Shown here in pieces: positions 49,073 to 57,042 of a stretch of DNA of 64,000 nucleotides. The translations under genes and the position numbers were made by a program. The notes beneath the pieces were generated by a model, which was given only the letters and a program-made list of their open reading frames with translations, was not told the origin of the DNA and searched no databases. Positions within the stretch are counted from its first letter, which is position 1; each line of letters opens with the position of its first letter. Origin of the DNA: Streptomyces sp. TP-A0356 (GTDB lineage Bacteria > Actinomycetota > Actinomycetes > Streptomycetales > Streptomycetaceae); assembly GCF_001417775.1 (NCBI RefSeq), contig NZ_BBZJ01000012.1, positions 310,001-374,000 on the forward strand. Reading direction: 5' to 3'.

Positions 49073-50272
49073 ATGACGTCATCGACCACCGAGAGCATCC
49101 GGCCCTTCCGTCTCGCGATCCCCCAGCGCGACCTCGACGATCTGCGCGACCGCCTCGACCGCACCCGCTGGCCGGACGAACTGCCCGGAGTGGGGTGGGC
49201 GTACGGGGTCCCCCGCGACTATCTGCGGGAGCTCGTGCGGTACTGGCGCCACGACTACGACTGGCGGGCCGCCGAGGCGCGGCTGAATGAGTGGCCGCAG
49301 TTCACGACGGAGGTGGACGGGGCGCACATCCACTTCGCCCACATCCGCTCCCCGGAGCCGGACGCCACCCCGCTCATCATCACGCATGGCTGGCCGGGCT
49401 CGATCGTGGAGTTCCTCGACGTCGTCGGGCCGCTCACCGACCCGGCCGCCCACGGCGGCGACCCCGCCGACGCGTTCCATGTGGTGGTGCCGGGCATCCC
49501 CGGGTTCGGACTGTCCGGGCCCACCCGGGACACCGGCTGGGAGGCGGGCCGGGTCGCCGACGCATGGGCGGAGCTGATGGACCGGCTCGGCTACCGGCGG
49601 TTCGGCGCGCAGGGCGGGGACTGGGGAGCGGGGATCTCCCGTGAACTGGGCCGCGCACACCCGGACCGGGTGATCGGCGTCCACCTCAACCTGCTTCCGG
49701 GCGCGCAGGCGACCTCCGAACCGACACCCGAGGAGCTGAGCGCGCTGAGCCCCGAGGAGCGGGAGCGCACGCTCGTCTCCTGGCGCCGCTGGGAGGAGTG
49801 GCAGCGCGACGGAGCCGGATACGCGATCCTGCAGGCCACCCGGCCACAGACGCTGGCCTACGCCCTCACCGACTCGCCGGTGGGCCAACTCGCCTGGATC
49901 GTGGAGAAGTTCAGGGAGTGGACGGACTCGGAGGAGCTGCCCGAGGAGGCCGTCGACCGGGACCGGCTGCTCACCAACGTGATGCTGTACTGGCTGACCG
50001 GGACCGCCGGTTCGGCGGCCCGGATCTACTACGAGCGGGCGCATGCCCGGGGCCGGGCCGCCGCCCCGACCGAGCCCTCCACGGCGCCGACCGCCCTCGC
50101 CGTCTTCCCGGCGGAACTGCAGGTCCCGCTGCGGCACAAGGCGGAGCGCACCGAGAACATCGTGCGCTGGACGGAGTTCGACCGCGGCGGGCACTTCGCC
50201 GCGATGGAGGAGCCCGATCTGCTGGTCGACGACGTCCGGGCCTTCTTCCGGCAGTTGCGCGAGAAGGGCTGA
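49073..50272 (+). CDS. Microsomal-type epoxide hydrolase (alpha/beta hydrolase)
   Basis: 399 residues. The N-terminal epoxide hydrolase domain (FRLAIPQRDLDDLRDRLDRT, RWP) is followed by the core: oxyanion motif HGWPGS, nucleophile Asp in GGDWGAG, and a C-terminal GGHFAAMEEP with the catalytic His. The lid contains a tyrosine (IYYERAHAR) that could activate the epoxide. These enzymes open epoxides to diols through an ester intermediate. ATG 49073 has no strong ribosome binding site. No neighbour points to a substrate. Confidence 0.87.
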   Translation: MTSSTTESIRPFRLAIPQRDLDDLRDRLDRTRWPDELPGVGWAYGVPRDYLRELVRYWRHDYDWRAAEARLNEWPQFTTEVDGAHIHFAHIRSPEPDATPLIITHGWPGSIVEFLDVVGPLTDPAAHGGDPADAFHVVVPGIPGFGLSGPTRDTGWEAGRVADAWAELMDRLGYRRFGAQGGDWGAGISRELGRAHPDRVIGVHLNLLPGAQATSEPTPEELSALSPEERERTLVSWRRWEEWQRDGAGYAILQATRPQTLAYALTDSPVGQLAWIVEKFREWTDSEELPEEAVDRDRLLTNVMLYWLTGTAGSAARIYYERAHARGRAAAPTEPSTAPTALAVFPAELQVPLRHKAERTENIVRWTEFDRGGHFAAMEEPDLLVDDVRAFFRQLREKG

Positions 50273-50295
50273 GCCCGGCCTCTGCCCGTGGCGAA

Positions 50296-50310
50296 TCTGC
50301 CGCGGGCAGA
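50296..50310. promoter_or_regulatory. PopR-type operator upstream of the clpP pair
   Basis: TCTGCCGCGGGCAGA is a perfect TCTGCC-N3-GGCAGA palindrome 89 nt before the first clpP. It fits the PopR site reported for the Streptomyces lividans clpP3-clpP4 promoter (TTCTGCC-N3-GGCAGAA, from memory). A further TCTGCC half-site lies 15 nt upstream. Confidence 0.7.
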
Positions 50311-50398
50311 GAACCCTCGTCCAGGGGACGCCCGAGGTCGACAGTGGAGTCGACGGCATCCGTGCCAGGACTGCATCCGTGCCCGACAAGGAGATCCG

Positions 50399-51037
50399 AT
50401 GACTCCACCCACCACGCTCTCGCTCCGCGCGGAGGAGGGCGACACCCCACCCAGCCGCTTCGACGACCACCTCGCCGCCCAGTTGCTGGCCCAGCGCATC
50501 GTCCTCCTGGGCACCCAGGTCGACGAGGTGTCGGCGAACCGGGTGTGCGCGCAACTGCTCGTGTTGTCGGCCGAGGACCCGCGCACCGACATCAGCCTGT
50601 ACGTCAACAGCCCTGGCGGGTCCGTCACCGCGGGGCTCGCCATCTACGACACCATGCGGCTCATCCCCAACGACGTGTCGACGCTGGCGATGGGCTTCGC
50701 CGCCAGCATGGGACAGTTCCTGCTCACCGTGGGGACACGCGGCAAGCGGTTCGCCCTGCCGAACGCCCGGATCATGATGCACCAGCCGTCGGCGGGCATC
50801 GGCGGCACCACCGCCGACATCGAGATCCAGGCGGAGAACCTGGAGTTCACCAAGAGGACCATCGAGCGGATCACCGCCGAGCACACCGGACAGAGCGAGG
50901 AGACCATCGCGCGGGACGGGGACCGGGACCGCTGGTTCACGGCCGAGCAGGCCAGGGAGTACGGGATGGTGGACCGGGTCGTGGAGTCGCTCGCCGACGT
51001 CCGCCCGGCCGCCTCGCGCCGGCGGATGGGGCTGTGA
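50399..51037 (+). CDS. clpP3: ClpP protease subunit (ClpP3-like)
   Basis: 212 residues. The full catalytic triad is present: Ser103 in GFAASMGQF, His128 in MMHQPSAG and Asp177 in DRDRWF, with the usual 25-residue Ser-His spacing. ClpP subunits form a double-ring barrel that degrades proteins unfolded by ClpX or ClpC. The gene forms a pair with the next clpP (1-nt gap) and faces a popR-like gene, as in the clpP3-clpP4 locus of S. lividans, which is induced when ClpP1/ClpP2 fail. ATG 50399 follows AAGGAG. Confidence 0.88.
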   Translation: MTPPTTLSLRAEEGDTPPSRFDDHLAAQLLAQRIVLLGTQVDEVSANRVCAQLLVLSAEDPRTDISLYVNSPGGSVTAGLAIYDTMRLIPNDVSTLAMGFAASMGQFLLTVGTRGKRFALPNARIMMHQPSAGIGGTTADIEIQAENLEFTKRTIERITAEHTGQSEETIARDGDRDRWFTAEQAREYGMVDRVVESLADVRPAASRRRMGL

Positions 51038-51038
51038 C

Positions 51039-51641
51039 ATGGGGTCGTACACGGTTCCGTACGTCGTCGAGCGGACCGCGCAGGGCGAGCGGTCCTACGA
51101 CGTCTTCAGCCGGCTGCTCAACGAACGGATCATCTTCCTCGGCACCGAGATCGACGACGGGGTCGCGAACGTCGTCATCGCGCAACTCCTGCATCTGGAG
51201 TCGGCGAACCCGGATCACGAGATCGCGCTCTACATCAACTCGCCCGGGGGTTCGTTCACCTCCCTGATGGCGATCTACGACACGATGACGTTCGTTCAGG
51301 CCCCGATCTCCACGTTCTGCGTGGGGCAGGCCGCTTCCACGGCGGCGGTGCTGCTGGCCGGCGGGGACCCCGGGCGGCGGTTCGTGCTCCAGCACGCCCG
51401 GGTGCTGCTCGGCCAGCCGGCCAGCGGGGGGCGGCAGGGCACGGTCTCCGACCTGAGCCTCCAGGCCAAGGAGATGGTCCGCATCCGCGCCCAGGTGGAG
51501 AACGTCCTCTCCCGGCACACGCACCACGACGTGGCGACCCTGCGCGCGGACATGGACCGGGACAAGGTGTTCACCGCCGAGGAGGCCGTCGCGTACGGGC
51601 TGGCCGACGAAGTGCTGAGCCGACGGCTCGCGTTCGTCTGA
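51039..51641 (+). CDS. clpP4: ClpP-like subunit lacking the catalytic histidine (ClpP4-like)
   Basis: 200 residues with the ClpP fold. Ser100 (GQAASTAAV) and Asp175 (MDRDKVF) are in place, but the position 25 residues after Ser, where His belongs, is Gly125 in VLLGQPASG; the codon is clearly GGC at 51411. The rest of the active-site strand and the handle region (GRQGTVSDL) are well conserved, so this is not general decay. The subunit is probably inactive alone and may serve a structural or regulatory role in a mixed barrel with the upstream subunit. Whether other ClpP4 proteins share this change I cannot say. Confidence 0.85.
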   Translation: MGSYTVPYVVERTAQGERSYDVFSRLLNERIIFLGTEIDDGVANVVIAQLLHLESANPDHEIALYINSPGGSFTSLMAIYDTMTFVQAPISTFCVGQAASTAAVLLAGGDPGRRFVLQHARVLLGQPASGGRQGTVSDLSLQAKEMVRIRAQVENVLSRHTHHDVATLRADMDRDKVFTAEEAVAYGLADEVLSRRLAFV

Positions 51642-51677
51642 CCCCGGCACGCCGGAAGCCGGACGTCCGCGAGCCGG

Positions 51678-52109
51678 TCAGGCGGCGAGGCACAGACCGT
51701 CGTACTGCGCCGTCGGCGACGGACGGCCCCGGCCCACCCGGGTCCGGGCGCACCGGGACAACTCGTCCTGGGCGAGCGAGAGCAGGTCGCCCAGGCCGAG
51801 TCCGAGGGCCTGGGCGGCGGCCGCGAGGACCTCGGAGGAGGCCTCCTTGCGGCCGCGCTCCAGCTCGGACAGGTACGGCATCGAGATCCGGGCCGCCTCC
51901 GCGACGTCCTTGAGCGTGCGCTCCTGGGCGAGCCGCTCGCGCCGCAGCACATCCCCGACCAGGTCGCGCCACAGGGGCTCCCTGGGGGCGGGGGCCGGTG
52001 GCGTCCGCCCCGGCTGCTGCGGAGTTCGGGGCGCCGCTCCGGCGGACGGCGGCGCGGTCTGCGGACGCAGCGGAATGACGCGGGCCTCGTTCGGCGCATG
52101 ATTGCTCAC
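51678..52109 (-). CDS. popR: PopR-like XRE regulator with C-terminal LAA degron
   Basis: 143 residues. A Pro-rich N-terminus precedes an XRE helix-turn-helix (RTLKDVAEAARISMPYLSEL then ERGRKEAS). The last residues are GLCLAA. In S. lividans, PopR activates clpP3-clpP4 and is itself degraded by ClpP1/ClpP2 in a way that needs its two terminal alanines, so the operon is switched on only when those proteases are lacking. The degron-like end, convergent position and palindromic operator before the clpP pair all support this identity. Confidence 0.82.
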   Translation of the reverse strand: MSNHAPNEARVIPLRPQTAPPSAGAAPRTPQQPGRTPPAPAPREPLWRDLVGDVLRRERLAQERTLKDVAEAARISMPYLSELERGRKEASSEVLAAAAQALGLGLGDLLSLAQDELSRCARTRVGRGRPSPTAQYDGLCLAA

Positions 52110-52327
52110 CCCTTCAGCCTAGGGACGGAGAACGCGACGGGAAGGGACCGGCGTTCTGCCCTGGGTGAAGCCCGTCGCCTCCGCCGAAGCCCGCGGTCGC
52201 CATGTGGCCTGTGCCACGCGATTGTTCCCTTCGGTCCGACATGAGACGCCGACGCCGGGGTATGCGCGCAGACACAACGCCCTGACGACGGCCGAGATGC
52301 CGAACAGTGAGTTTCGTGGGAGAGGTA

Positions 52328-53215
52328 ATGGACACCGCCATGAGCTGGTCGACGGTCACTGAGGACACGGTCCGGACCAGGACTGGTGAGGAGGCCCTGC
52401 CCACGGTCACGGATCCGCGGACGGTTGCTCCTCGTGACGCGCGGGAACTGTCCCGTCAGTTCTTCCAGCGGCTGAGCACGCTGGAGGAGGGCACGCACGA
52501 ATACCAGTACGCGCGCAACACGCTGATCGAGATGAACATGTCGCTGGTGAGGTTCGCGGCCGGGCGCTTCCGCAACCGCAGCGACGACATGGAGGACATC
52601 GTCCAGGTCGGCATGATCGGCCTCATCAAGGCCATCGACCGGTTCGAGATCTCCCGTGAGGTGGAGTTCACCTCCTTCGCGGTGCCGTACATCGTCGGCG
52701 AGATCAAGCGGTTCTTCCGCGATACGACCTGGGCGGTCCATGTGCCGCGCCGTCTGCAGGAGTTGCGGGTGGAGCTGGCGAAGGCGCGCGAGGAGTTGTC
52801 CACCCGGCTGGACCGGGAGCCGTCCGTCGCCGAGCTGGCCGCGTTGATGGACCTGCCCGAGGACGAGGTGATCGAGGCGCAGATCGCGGCCAACGGCTAC
52901 AACTCCTCGTCGTTGGACGCCGCGCTGAGCGGCGACGACCAGGACGGTGAGGCCGTGCTCGCCGACTTCATCGGCGAGGAAGACGACGGCATGCGCCTCG
53001 TCGAGGACTTCCACACCCTCGCTCCCCTGGTGGCGGAGCTGAGCGAACGCGATCGGACGATCATCCATCTGCGCTTCGTGGAGGAAGCCACACAGGCCGA
53101 CATCGGCGAGCGGCTCGGCTGTTCACAGATGCATGTCTCGCGGCTCATCAAGCGCATCATCGAGCGGTTGCGCAGCGGCATGCTGGATGACGCGAACCGG
53201 GTCGACGCCACCTGA
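52328..53215 (+). CDS. SigB/SigF-family RNA polymerase sigma factor
   Basis: 295 residues. Region 2 (RNTLIEMNMSLVRFAAGRFR, then QVGMIGLIKAIDRFE, TSFAVPYIVGEIKRFFRD) and regions 3 and 4 (REPSVAELAALMDL; QADIGERLGCSQMHVSRLIK) match the stress-response SigB/F/G family of Streptomyces. These are usually held by an RsbW-type anti-sigma factor; a candidate lies convergent downstream. ATG 52328 follows GGGAGAGG; a GTG seven codons earlier is possible. A GGGTAT box about 65 nt upstream may be a self-recognised -10, but I could not find its -35 partner. Confidence 0.9.
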   Translation: MDTAMSWSTVTEDTVRTRTGEEALPTVTDPRTVAPRDARELSRQFFQRLSTLEEGTHEYQYARNTLIEMNMSLVRFAAGRFRNRSDDMEDIVQVGMIGLIKAIDRFEISREVEFTSFAVPYIVGEIKRFFRDTTWAVHVPRRLQELRVELAKAREELSTRLDREPSVAELAALMDLPEDEVIEAQIAANGYNSSSLDAALSGDDQDGEAVLADFIGEEDDGMRLVEDFHTLAPLVAELSERDRTIIHLRFVEEATQADIGERLGCSQMHVSRLIKRIIERLRSGMLDDANRVDAT

Positions 53216-53240
53216 CAGGCGGCTGAGACCGACACCCGAC

Positions 53241-53293
53241 GGCCGGTGGTGTCCGCCCCTGCGACCTGACCGCAGGGGCGGACACCACCGGCC
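53241..53293. terminator. 23-bp perfect hairpin between convergent genes
   Basis: The 23 bases from 53241 (GGCCGGTGGTGTCCGCC onwards) are exactly complementary to 53271-53293, around the loop ACCTGAC. It serves the sigma gene and can also stop transcripts from the opposite strand. Confidence 0.85.
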
Positions 53294-53336
53294 GCTCGGC
53301 GTACGCGGACATGGTGAGGGGCATGTGTACACGGAT

Positions 53337-53388
53337 GTACATGGACACACAGGTCGGTTCGGACGTACACGGACACTCGGGTCGGTTC
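53337..53388. repeat. Imperfect 24-bp direct repeat
   Basis: GTACATGGACACACAGGTCG and onwards (53337-53360) recurs at 53365-53388 with 21 of 24 bases identical. It lies in the 200-nt spacer after the sigma-gene hairpin, where I see no gene; the meaning is unknown. Confidence 0.6.
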
Positions 53389-53493
53389 GCCGAGCGCACA
53401 CGGGCGCGGTCGCACGCCCGCGAGCTGGTGGGCGCACGCGGGCGTGCCCGCATACGCCAGTGGGTGCGCCCCGGCGGCGGGCCGGGGCGGGGC

Positions 53494-53946
53494 TCAGCGT
53501 CCCAGCTTCACCACGGCCGTGACCCGCTTGCCGACCGGGACCAGCTCGGCCGTCACCTGCGCCGCCAGCACATGCACGATCTCCAGCCCGTGCCTGCCCA
53601 CGCGCCCCGGGTCCTGGGGATAGCGCCGGGGCAATGCGGCACTGCTGTCGTAGACGGCGACGGTCACGGAGGTGTCGGTGCCCTCGAGTTCCAGGATGTA
53701 CGGGCCGTGGCTGTGCCGCTGCGCGTTGGTGACCAGTTCGCTCACCACCAGGAGCACATCGCCGGCGGCGCGCCCGTCGATGCGGGCACACCACTCGGAC
53801 CGGAGCTGTTCGATGAACAGCTCGCCGAAGGCCCTGGCCTCGGCGATCGACCCCGGCTCCCCGGTGTAGTGCGCCGCCCGCCGAAGCGGCTCAACGGGCA
53901 TGTCGAAGTCAGTCTGTATCACCGCTCCGTCCAGGTGCTCCATCAT
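53494..53946 (-). CDS. RsbW-like HATPase (anti-sigma/serine kinase family)
   Basis: 150 residues of the GHKL ATPase fold: N-box VVSELVTNAQRHSHG, G1-like VAVYDSS, and G2-like GRHGLEIVHVLA. Single-domain proteins of this type in Streptomyces may be anti-sigma factors or regulators of unknown target. Position facing a SigB-family gene makes it a candidate partner, though true sigB-rsbW pairs are usually cotranscribed, so this is weak support. ATG 53946 follows AGAGGGA; ATG 53943 is adjacent. Confidence 0.82.
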   Translation of the reverse strand: MMEHLDGAVIQTDFDMPVEPLRRAAHYTGEPGSIAEARAFGELFIEQLRSEWCARIDGRAAGDVLLVVSELVTNAQRHSHGPYILELEGTDTSVTVAVYDSSAALPRRYPQDPGRVGRHGLEIVHVLAAQVTAELVPVGKRVTAVVKLGR

Positions 53947-54185
53947 GCGGTCCCTCTTGGAAGCCGGAATTCGTACGGTGCGGCACCCCTGTCGGGAGGA
54001 GTACCGCACCACTGCTCGTACCCACAGACGCGTCCGCCAGTCCCCGCACGGTCGGTCCGGCGGGCGGCGCGAGGTGACGCCCGGGGCGGCCGTCCGGGCG
54101 AGGCGCATCTTCGCGTGCGTCCGGGGCATTCGCAGGGTACGGCGCCCGGCGACGACCGCCGGGGCCGGGGTACCGGAGGTGGACC

Positions 54186-54332
54186 GTGAGCTGGTGGGTG
54201 TGGCCGGTCCTCGTGGTGGCGGCGGTGGCGCTGCTGTCCGGGCTGCTCCTGTGGGTGCAGGCGCGTCGGCGCGCGGGCACGGTGATCGCCGTCCAGCGGG
54301 GCGGCCGGTCCGAGGAGCGGGGCGCGCGATGA
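54186..54332 (+). CDS. 48-residue single-pass membrane protein
   Basis: GGAGGT precedes GTG 54186. The product starts MSWWVWPVLVVAAVALLSGL, one membrane helix (about 3-24), then a basic tail (QARRRAGTVIAV) ending SEERGAR. Its stop overlaps the start of the next gene (ATGA), so it belongs to an operon with two PRC-barrel proteins. Small membrane proteins of this kind have no known activity; it may anchor or recruit the PRC-barrel partners. The gene is easily missed because of its size. Confidence 0.7.
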   Translation: MSWWVWPVLVVAAVALLSGLLLWVQARRRAGTVIAVQRGGRSEERGAR

Positions 54333-54937
54333 ACGAGTTGGTGGGGGCGCGGGAACTGTCCGGGCGCCCGGTGGTCACCCTGGGCGGGGACGCGGTCGCC
54401 CAGGTGAAAGACACGGTCTTCGACGGCCCGGCCGGTCACGTGACCGGTTTCACCCTGAGCGGGCGGGGTCTGCTCGCGGGACCGCTGCGGAAGAGCCTGC
54501 CCTGGACCGCGGTCCATGCGCTGGGCCGGCACGCGGTGATGGTCCGCGGCCACGATGCGCTCGTGGAGCCCTCGGCGGTGGTGGCGCGCAAGGAAGCGGC
54601 GAACGGCCGAGTCCTCGGCGCCAGGGTGCTCACGGACGCGGGCACGGAGATCGGTGTCGTACTGGATGTCGTGGTCGAGGGCGGCACCAGCGGGCGGGTG
54701 GTGGGCTTCCGGCTCGACGCGCACGCGTCGCTGGTCACGGCGTCGCGCAGGCGTCGGCGCAAGGTGTTCGTGCCGCGCGGCGAGACGCTCGCGGTGTCCG
54801 GGCGCGCGCTGGTCGTCCCCGCGGACGCGGTCCGCTTCGTCGCCGACGACCTCGCCGGGTTCGCCGCCCGTGTCGAGGCGTTCCGAACGAGGGGTGGCCC
54901 CGCCGCGGACGGGCTTGAGAAGGGACCGCTGCCGTGA
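54329..54937 (+). CDS. PRC-barrel domain protein, two barrels
   Basis: 202 residues. Two PRC-barrel units are seen: about 3-80 (ARELSGRPVVTLGGDAVAQV, KDTVFDG) and about 84-180 (GRVLGARVLTDAGTEIGVVL). A basic segment ASRRRRRK lies between strands of the second. PRC barrels are small beta domains found in RNA-maturation, photosynthetic and stress proteins, usually binding partners rather than acting as enzymes. It is translationally coupled at both ends (ATGA and GTGA). Its role is unknown. Confidence 0.78.
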   Translation: MNELVGARELSGRPVVTLGGDAVAQVKDTVFDGPAGHVTGFTLSGRGLLAGPLRKSLPWTAVHALGRHAVMVRGHDALVEPSAVVARKEAANGRVLGARVLTDAGTEIGVVLDVVVEGGTSGRVVGFRLDAHASLVTASRRRRRKVFVPRGETLAVSGRALVVPADAVRFVADDLAGFAARVEAFRTRGGPAADGLEKGPLP

Positions 54938-55353
54938 CGTCGTTCTCCCAGGCCCGTGGGCTGCCGGTGGTGACCCTGGGCGAGGCGCGCGAGATCGGTG
55001 TGCTCAGCTCGCTCGCCCTCGACGCCGCGGCCGGACGGATCACCCATGTCCTGGTGGCCGGGCGCGGCCGCGGGAAGACGGCGGTCGCCTGGACCGCCCT
55101 GCACGCGGTCGGCCCCGACGCGGTGCTCGTGGAGTCGGACGTGCTGCCCGACCCCGGCCCGCCCGGTCCGCACCACGAGGCGCTGGGGAGCCGGGTGCTG
55201 TCCGAGGACGGCGACGACCGCGGCGCGGTCCAGGACATCCTCTTCGACGCGTCCACAGGCCGGATCGAGAAGGTCGTCACCACGCTGGGCGAGGTCCCGG
55301 GCGACCGGCTGCTCGGGCTCGGGGACTACGCACTGGTCGTACGGGCCGACTGA
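54934..55353 (+). CDS. PRC-barrel domain protein
   Basis: 139 residues, GTG start overlapping the previous stop. Two short PRC-like units: ARGLPVVTLGEAREIGVLSS and a second around LGSRVLSEDGDDRGAVQDIL. It resembles its neighbour in layout, so the pair probably arose by duplication and may form a heterodimer. A tandem-repeat array starts 41 nt after its stop, with no clear terminator before it. Confidence 0.75.
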   Translation: MTSFSQARGLPVVTLGEAREIGVLSSLALDAAAGRITHVLVAGRGRGKTAVAWTALHAVGPDAVLVESDVLPDPGPPGPHHEALGSRVLSEDGDDRGAVQDILFDASTGRIEKVVTTLGEVPGDRLLGLGDYALVVRAD

Positions 55354-55393
55354 ACGCGGGCGGCCGGAGGGACGCGGAGACCGGCGGCGGGCC

Positions 55394-55530
55394 GACCGGG
55401 AATCCGGCGTCGGACCGACCGAGAGCCCGGCGTCGAAGCGACCGAGAGCCCGGCGTCGAAGCGACCGGAGCCCGGCGTCGGACCGACCGAGAGCCCGGCA
55501 CTGGACCGACCGGGAATCCGGCGTCGGAGC
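55394..55530. repeat. Imperfect 23-bp tandem repeat, six copies
   Basis: Six units of 22-23 bp, each starting GACCG and containing CCGGC near the middle, run at 55394-55416, 55417-55439, 55440-55462, 55463-55484, 55485-55507 and 55508-55530. Units 2 and 3 are identical; unit 4 has lost one base. The period equals that of the unrelated array at 11148. It lies between a PRC-barrel gene and the end of the next minus-strand gene. Confidence 0.9.
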
Positions 55531-55551
55531 GACGGGGGCGGCGGCCGACGG

Positions 55552-56811
55552 TCAGGGCGAGCTCGTGGGAGACACCGAGGACGGCGTCGGCGCGGACGAC
55601 GGTCCCGACGCCGACGAGGCCGACGGGGGCGGGGGCGTCGGGCCCGGGGGCGAGGCCGACGGAGGCGGGGCGGAGGTGGGGGCCGGCGACTCCGGCGAGG
55701 AGGCAGGCGGAGACGAGGTGGGCGGGGGTGACGACGTCTGCGGTGCGGGCGTCGACACACTCACCGGCGGGGTCGGTTGTGCCGGCGGACTCGTCTTCTG
55801 GTCCTGATGGCCCGTCTGGTCGCCCGACCGGCGTGCGAACCAGTCGTCGTGCGCGGTGTCGAACAGGACGAACGCGTCGATGGAGGTGGGCGACGGTGAG
55901 ACCACCACGACGTTCTGCGGCTCGAACCCGGGCCAGCGATCGCCCGTCTCCTTCGGCGTGGACTTCTGCGCGACCGGCGGGGTGAGCGGATTGCCACAGG
56001 CGCACCGGACCCGTGGCACGCCGCGGCCGTCGGCCAGGACGGCGGTACCGGCCTGCAGGATCGCCTGGTAGCTGGTGGCCGCGCCGTCGCGGAAGCCGTG
56101 GTTGGTCACCCGGGTGTCCAGGCGCAGCCGCAGGGGTGTCAGCGAGCGCAGATAGGCCGGTACCTCGGACGGCTTGATGCCGAGCACGGACGCGAACGCG
56201 GTGTTCTTCGCCGGGGCCGCCTGCAGCGCCCTGATCTGCTTCTCCGTGTCACAGGCGGCGACGCTGCGGGTACCTCCGTACAGGCCGGGCGCGGAGCCGT
56301 CGACGGCGCGCGTCACGTTGGCGGCCTGGGTCGGGCCCCCGGGGGACGGGGTCGAGGGGGCCGCGGAGCTGTCCGTCGCCGACGACTCCGTGAAGGGATC
56401 CGGGCCCGTCCTGTCGGCCGCCTGCAGGAAGACCTCACCGCCCGAGGAGGAACCACCACCGCCGGAACGGGTGAAGACGAGGCCGAGGACGACCGCGGCC
56501 ACGGCCACCAGGGACAGCAGCGCGACCCGGGGCGCGGACCTCCACCATGGCCGGTGCGCTCCCCCACCGGTGTCGCCCGGGCCGAGCGGACCGTCGGGCC
56601 CCGAAGGGCCGCCAGGACCGGAAGGGCTGGAAGGGCCGCCAGGACCTGAAGGGCCGGAAGGGCCGCCGGAGCCGTCCCTGCCGCCGCCCGAGGGTCCGAG
56701 CGGCGCCCGGCCGTCGTCGGGCTGTGTGGGGCTCGGCCGGGAGGAGCCCGCCAAGGGGCCCGAGGGAGGCCCCGGGGGGCGGCTGCCGGATGACGGTGGT
56801 TCGGCACTCAC
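55552..56811 (-). CDS. Membrane-anchored DUF6777-like protein with Pro/Ser tails
   Basis: 419 residues. A cytoplasmic Gly/Pro/Ser-rich N-terminus ([19 protein letters not shown]) leads to one membrane helix (about 95-112). An outer domain follows (about 125-330: [32 protein letters not shown], and [15 protein letters not shown]), then an 85-residue Pro/Ser/Thr tail. The CGNPLTPP segment and layout match what I recall of DUF6777 proteins, which are restricted to actinomycetes and of unknown role. The GTG at 56811 has GGGAGGAA at a better distance than the GTG at 56817. Confidence 0.7.
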   Translation of the reverse strand: MSAEPPSSGSRPPGPPSGPLAGSSRPSPTQPDDGRAPLGPSGGGRDGSGGPSGPSGPGGPSSPSGPGGPSGPDGPLGPGDTGGGAHRPWWRSAPRVALLSLVAVAAVVLGLVFTRSGGGGSSSGGEVFLQAADRTGPDPFTESSATDSSAAPSTPSPGGPTQAANVTRAVDGSAPGLYGGTRSVAACDTEKQIRALQAAPAKNTAFASVLGIKPSEVPAYLRSLTPLRLRLDTRVTNHGFRDGAATSYQAILQAGTAVLADGRGVPRVRCACGNPLTPPVAQKSTPKETGDRWPGFEPQNVVVVSPSPTSIDAFVLFDTAHDDWFARRSGDQTGHQDQKTSPPAQPTPPVSVSTPAPQTSSPPPTSSPPASSPESPAPTSAPPPSASPPGPTPPPPSASSASGPSSAPTPSSVSPTSSP

Positions 56812-57042
56812 GAGCACTTCCTCCCGTCGTGGGCACAGACAGCGCTACAGGGCGCTTCGCCCCATACACACCGATTCCTTCCACAACGAGCCCATTGTGT
56901 GCCGGAGTCGGGGACGCGCCGCAAGCGGAGACGGCGCCCGGCGGGCGGACGGAGAGGCGGCTCGCGGCGTGCCGAGGGGCCGGTCCCACGCGGTCGGCCC
57001 ATCCGGCGAGCGGGGGGCCAAGAGGCTGCCTAGCGTGGCAAC

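Noticed and set aside
52258..52263. SigB-type promoter (GGGTAT) before the sigma gene
   Set aside because: The -10 form is right but no GNNTN -35 box occurs at 14-16 nt, so autoregulation is not supported enough to annotate.
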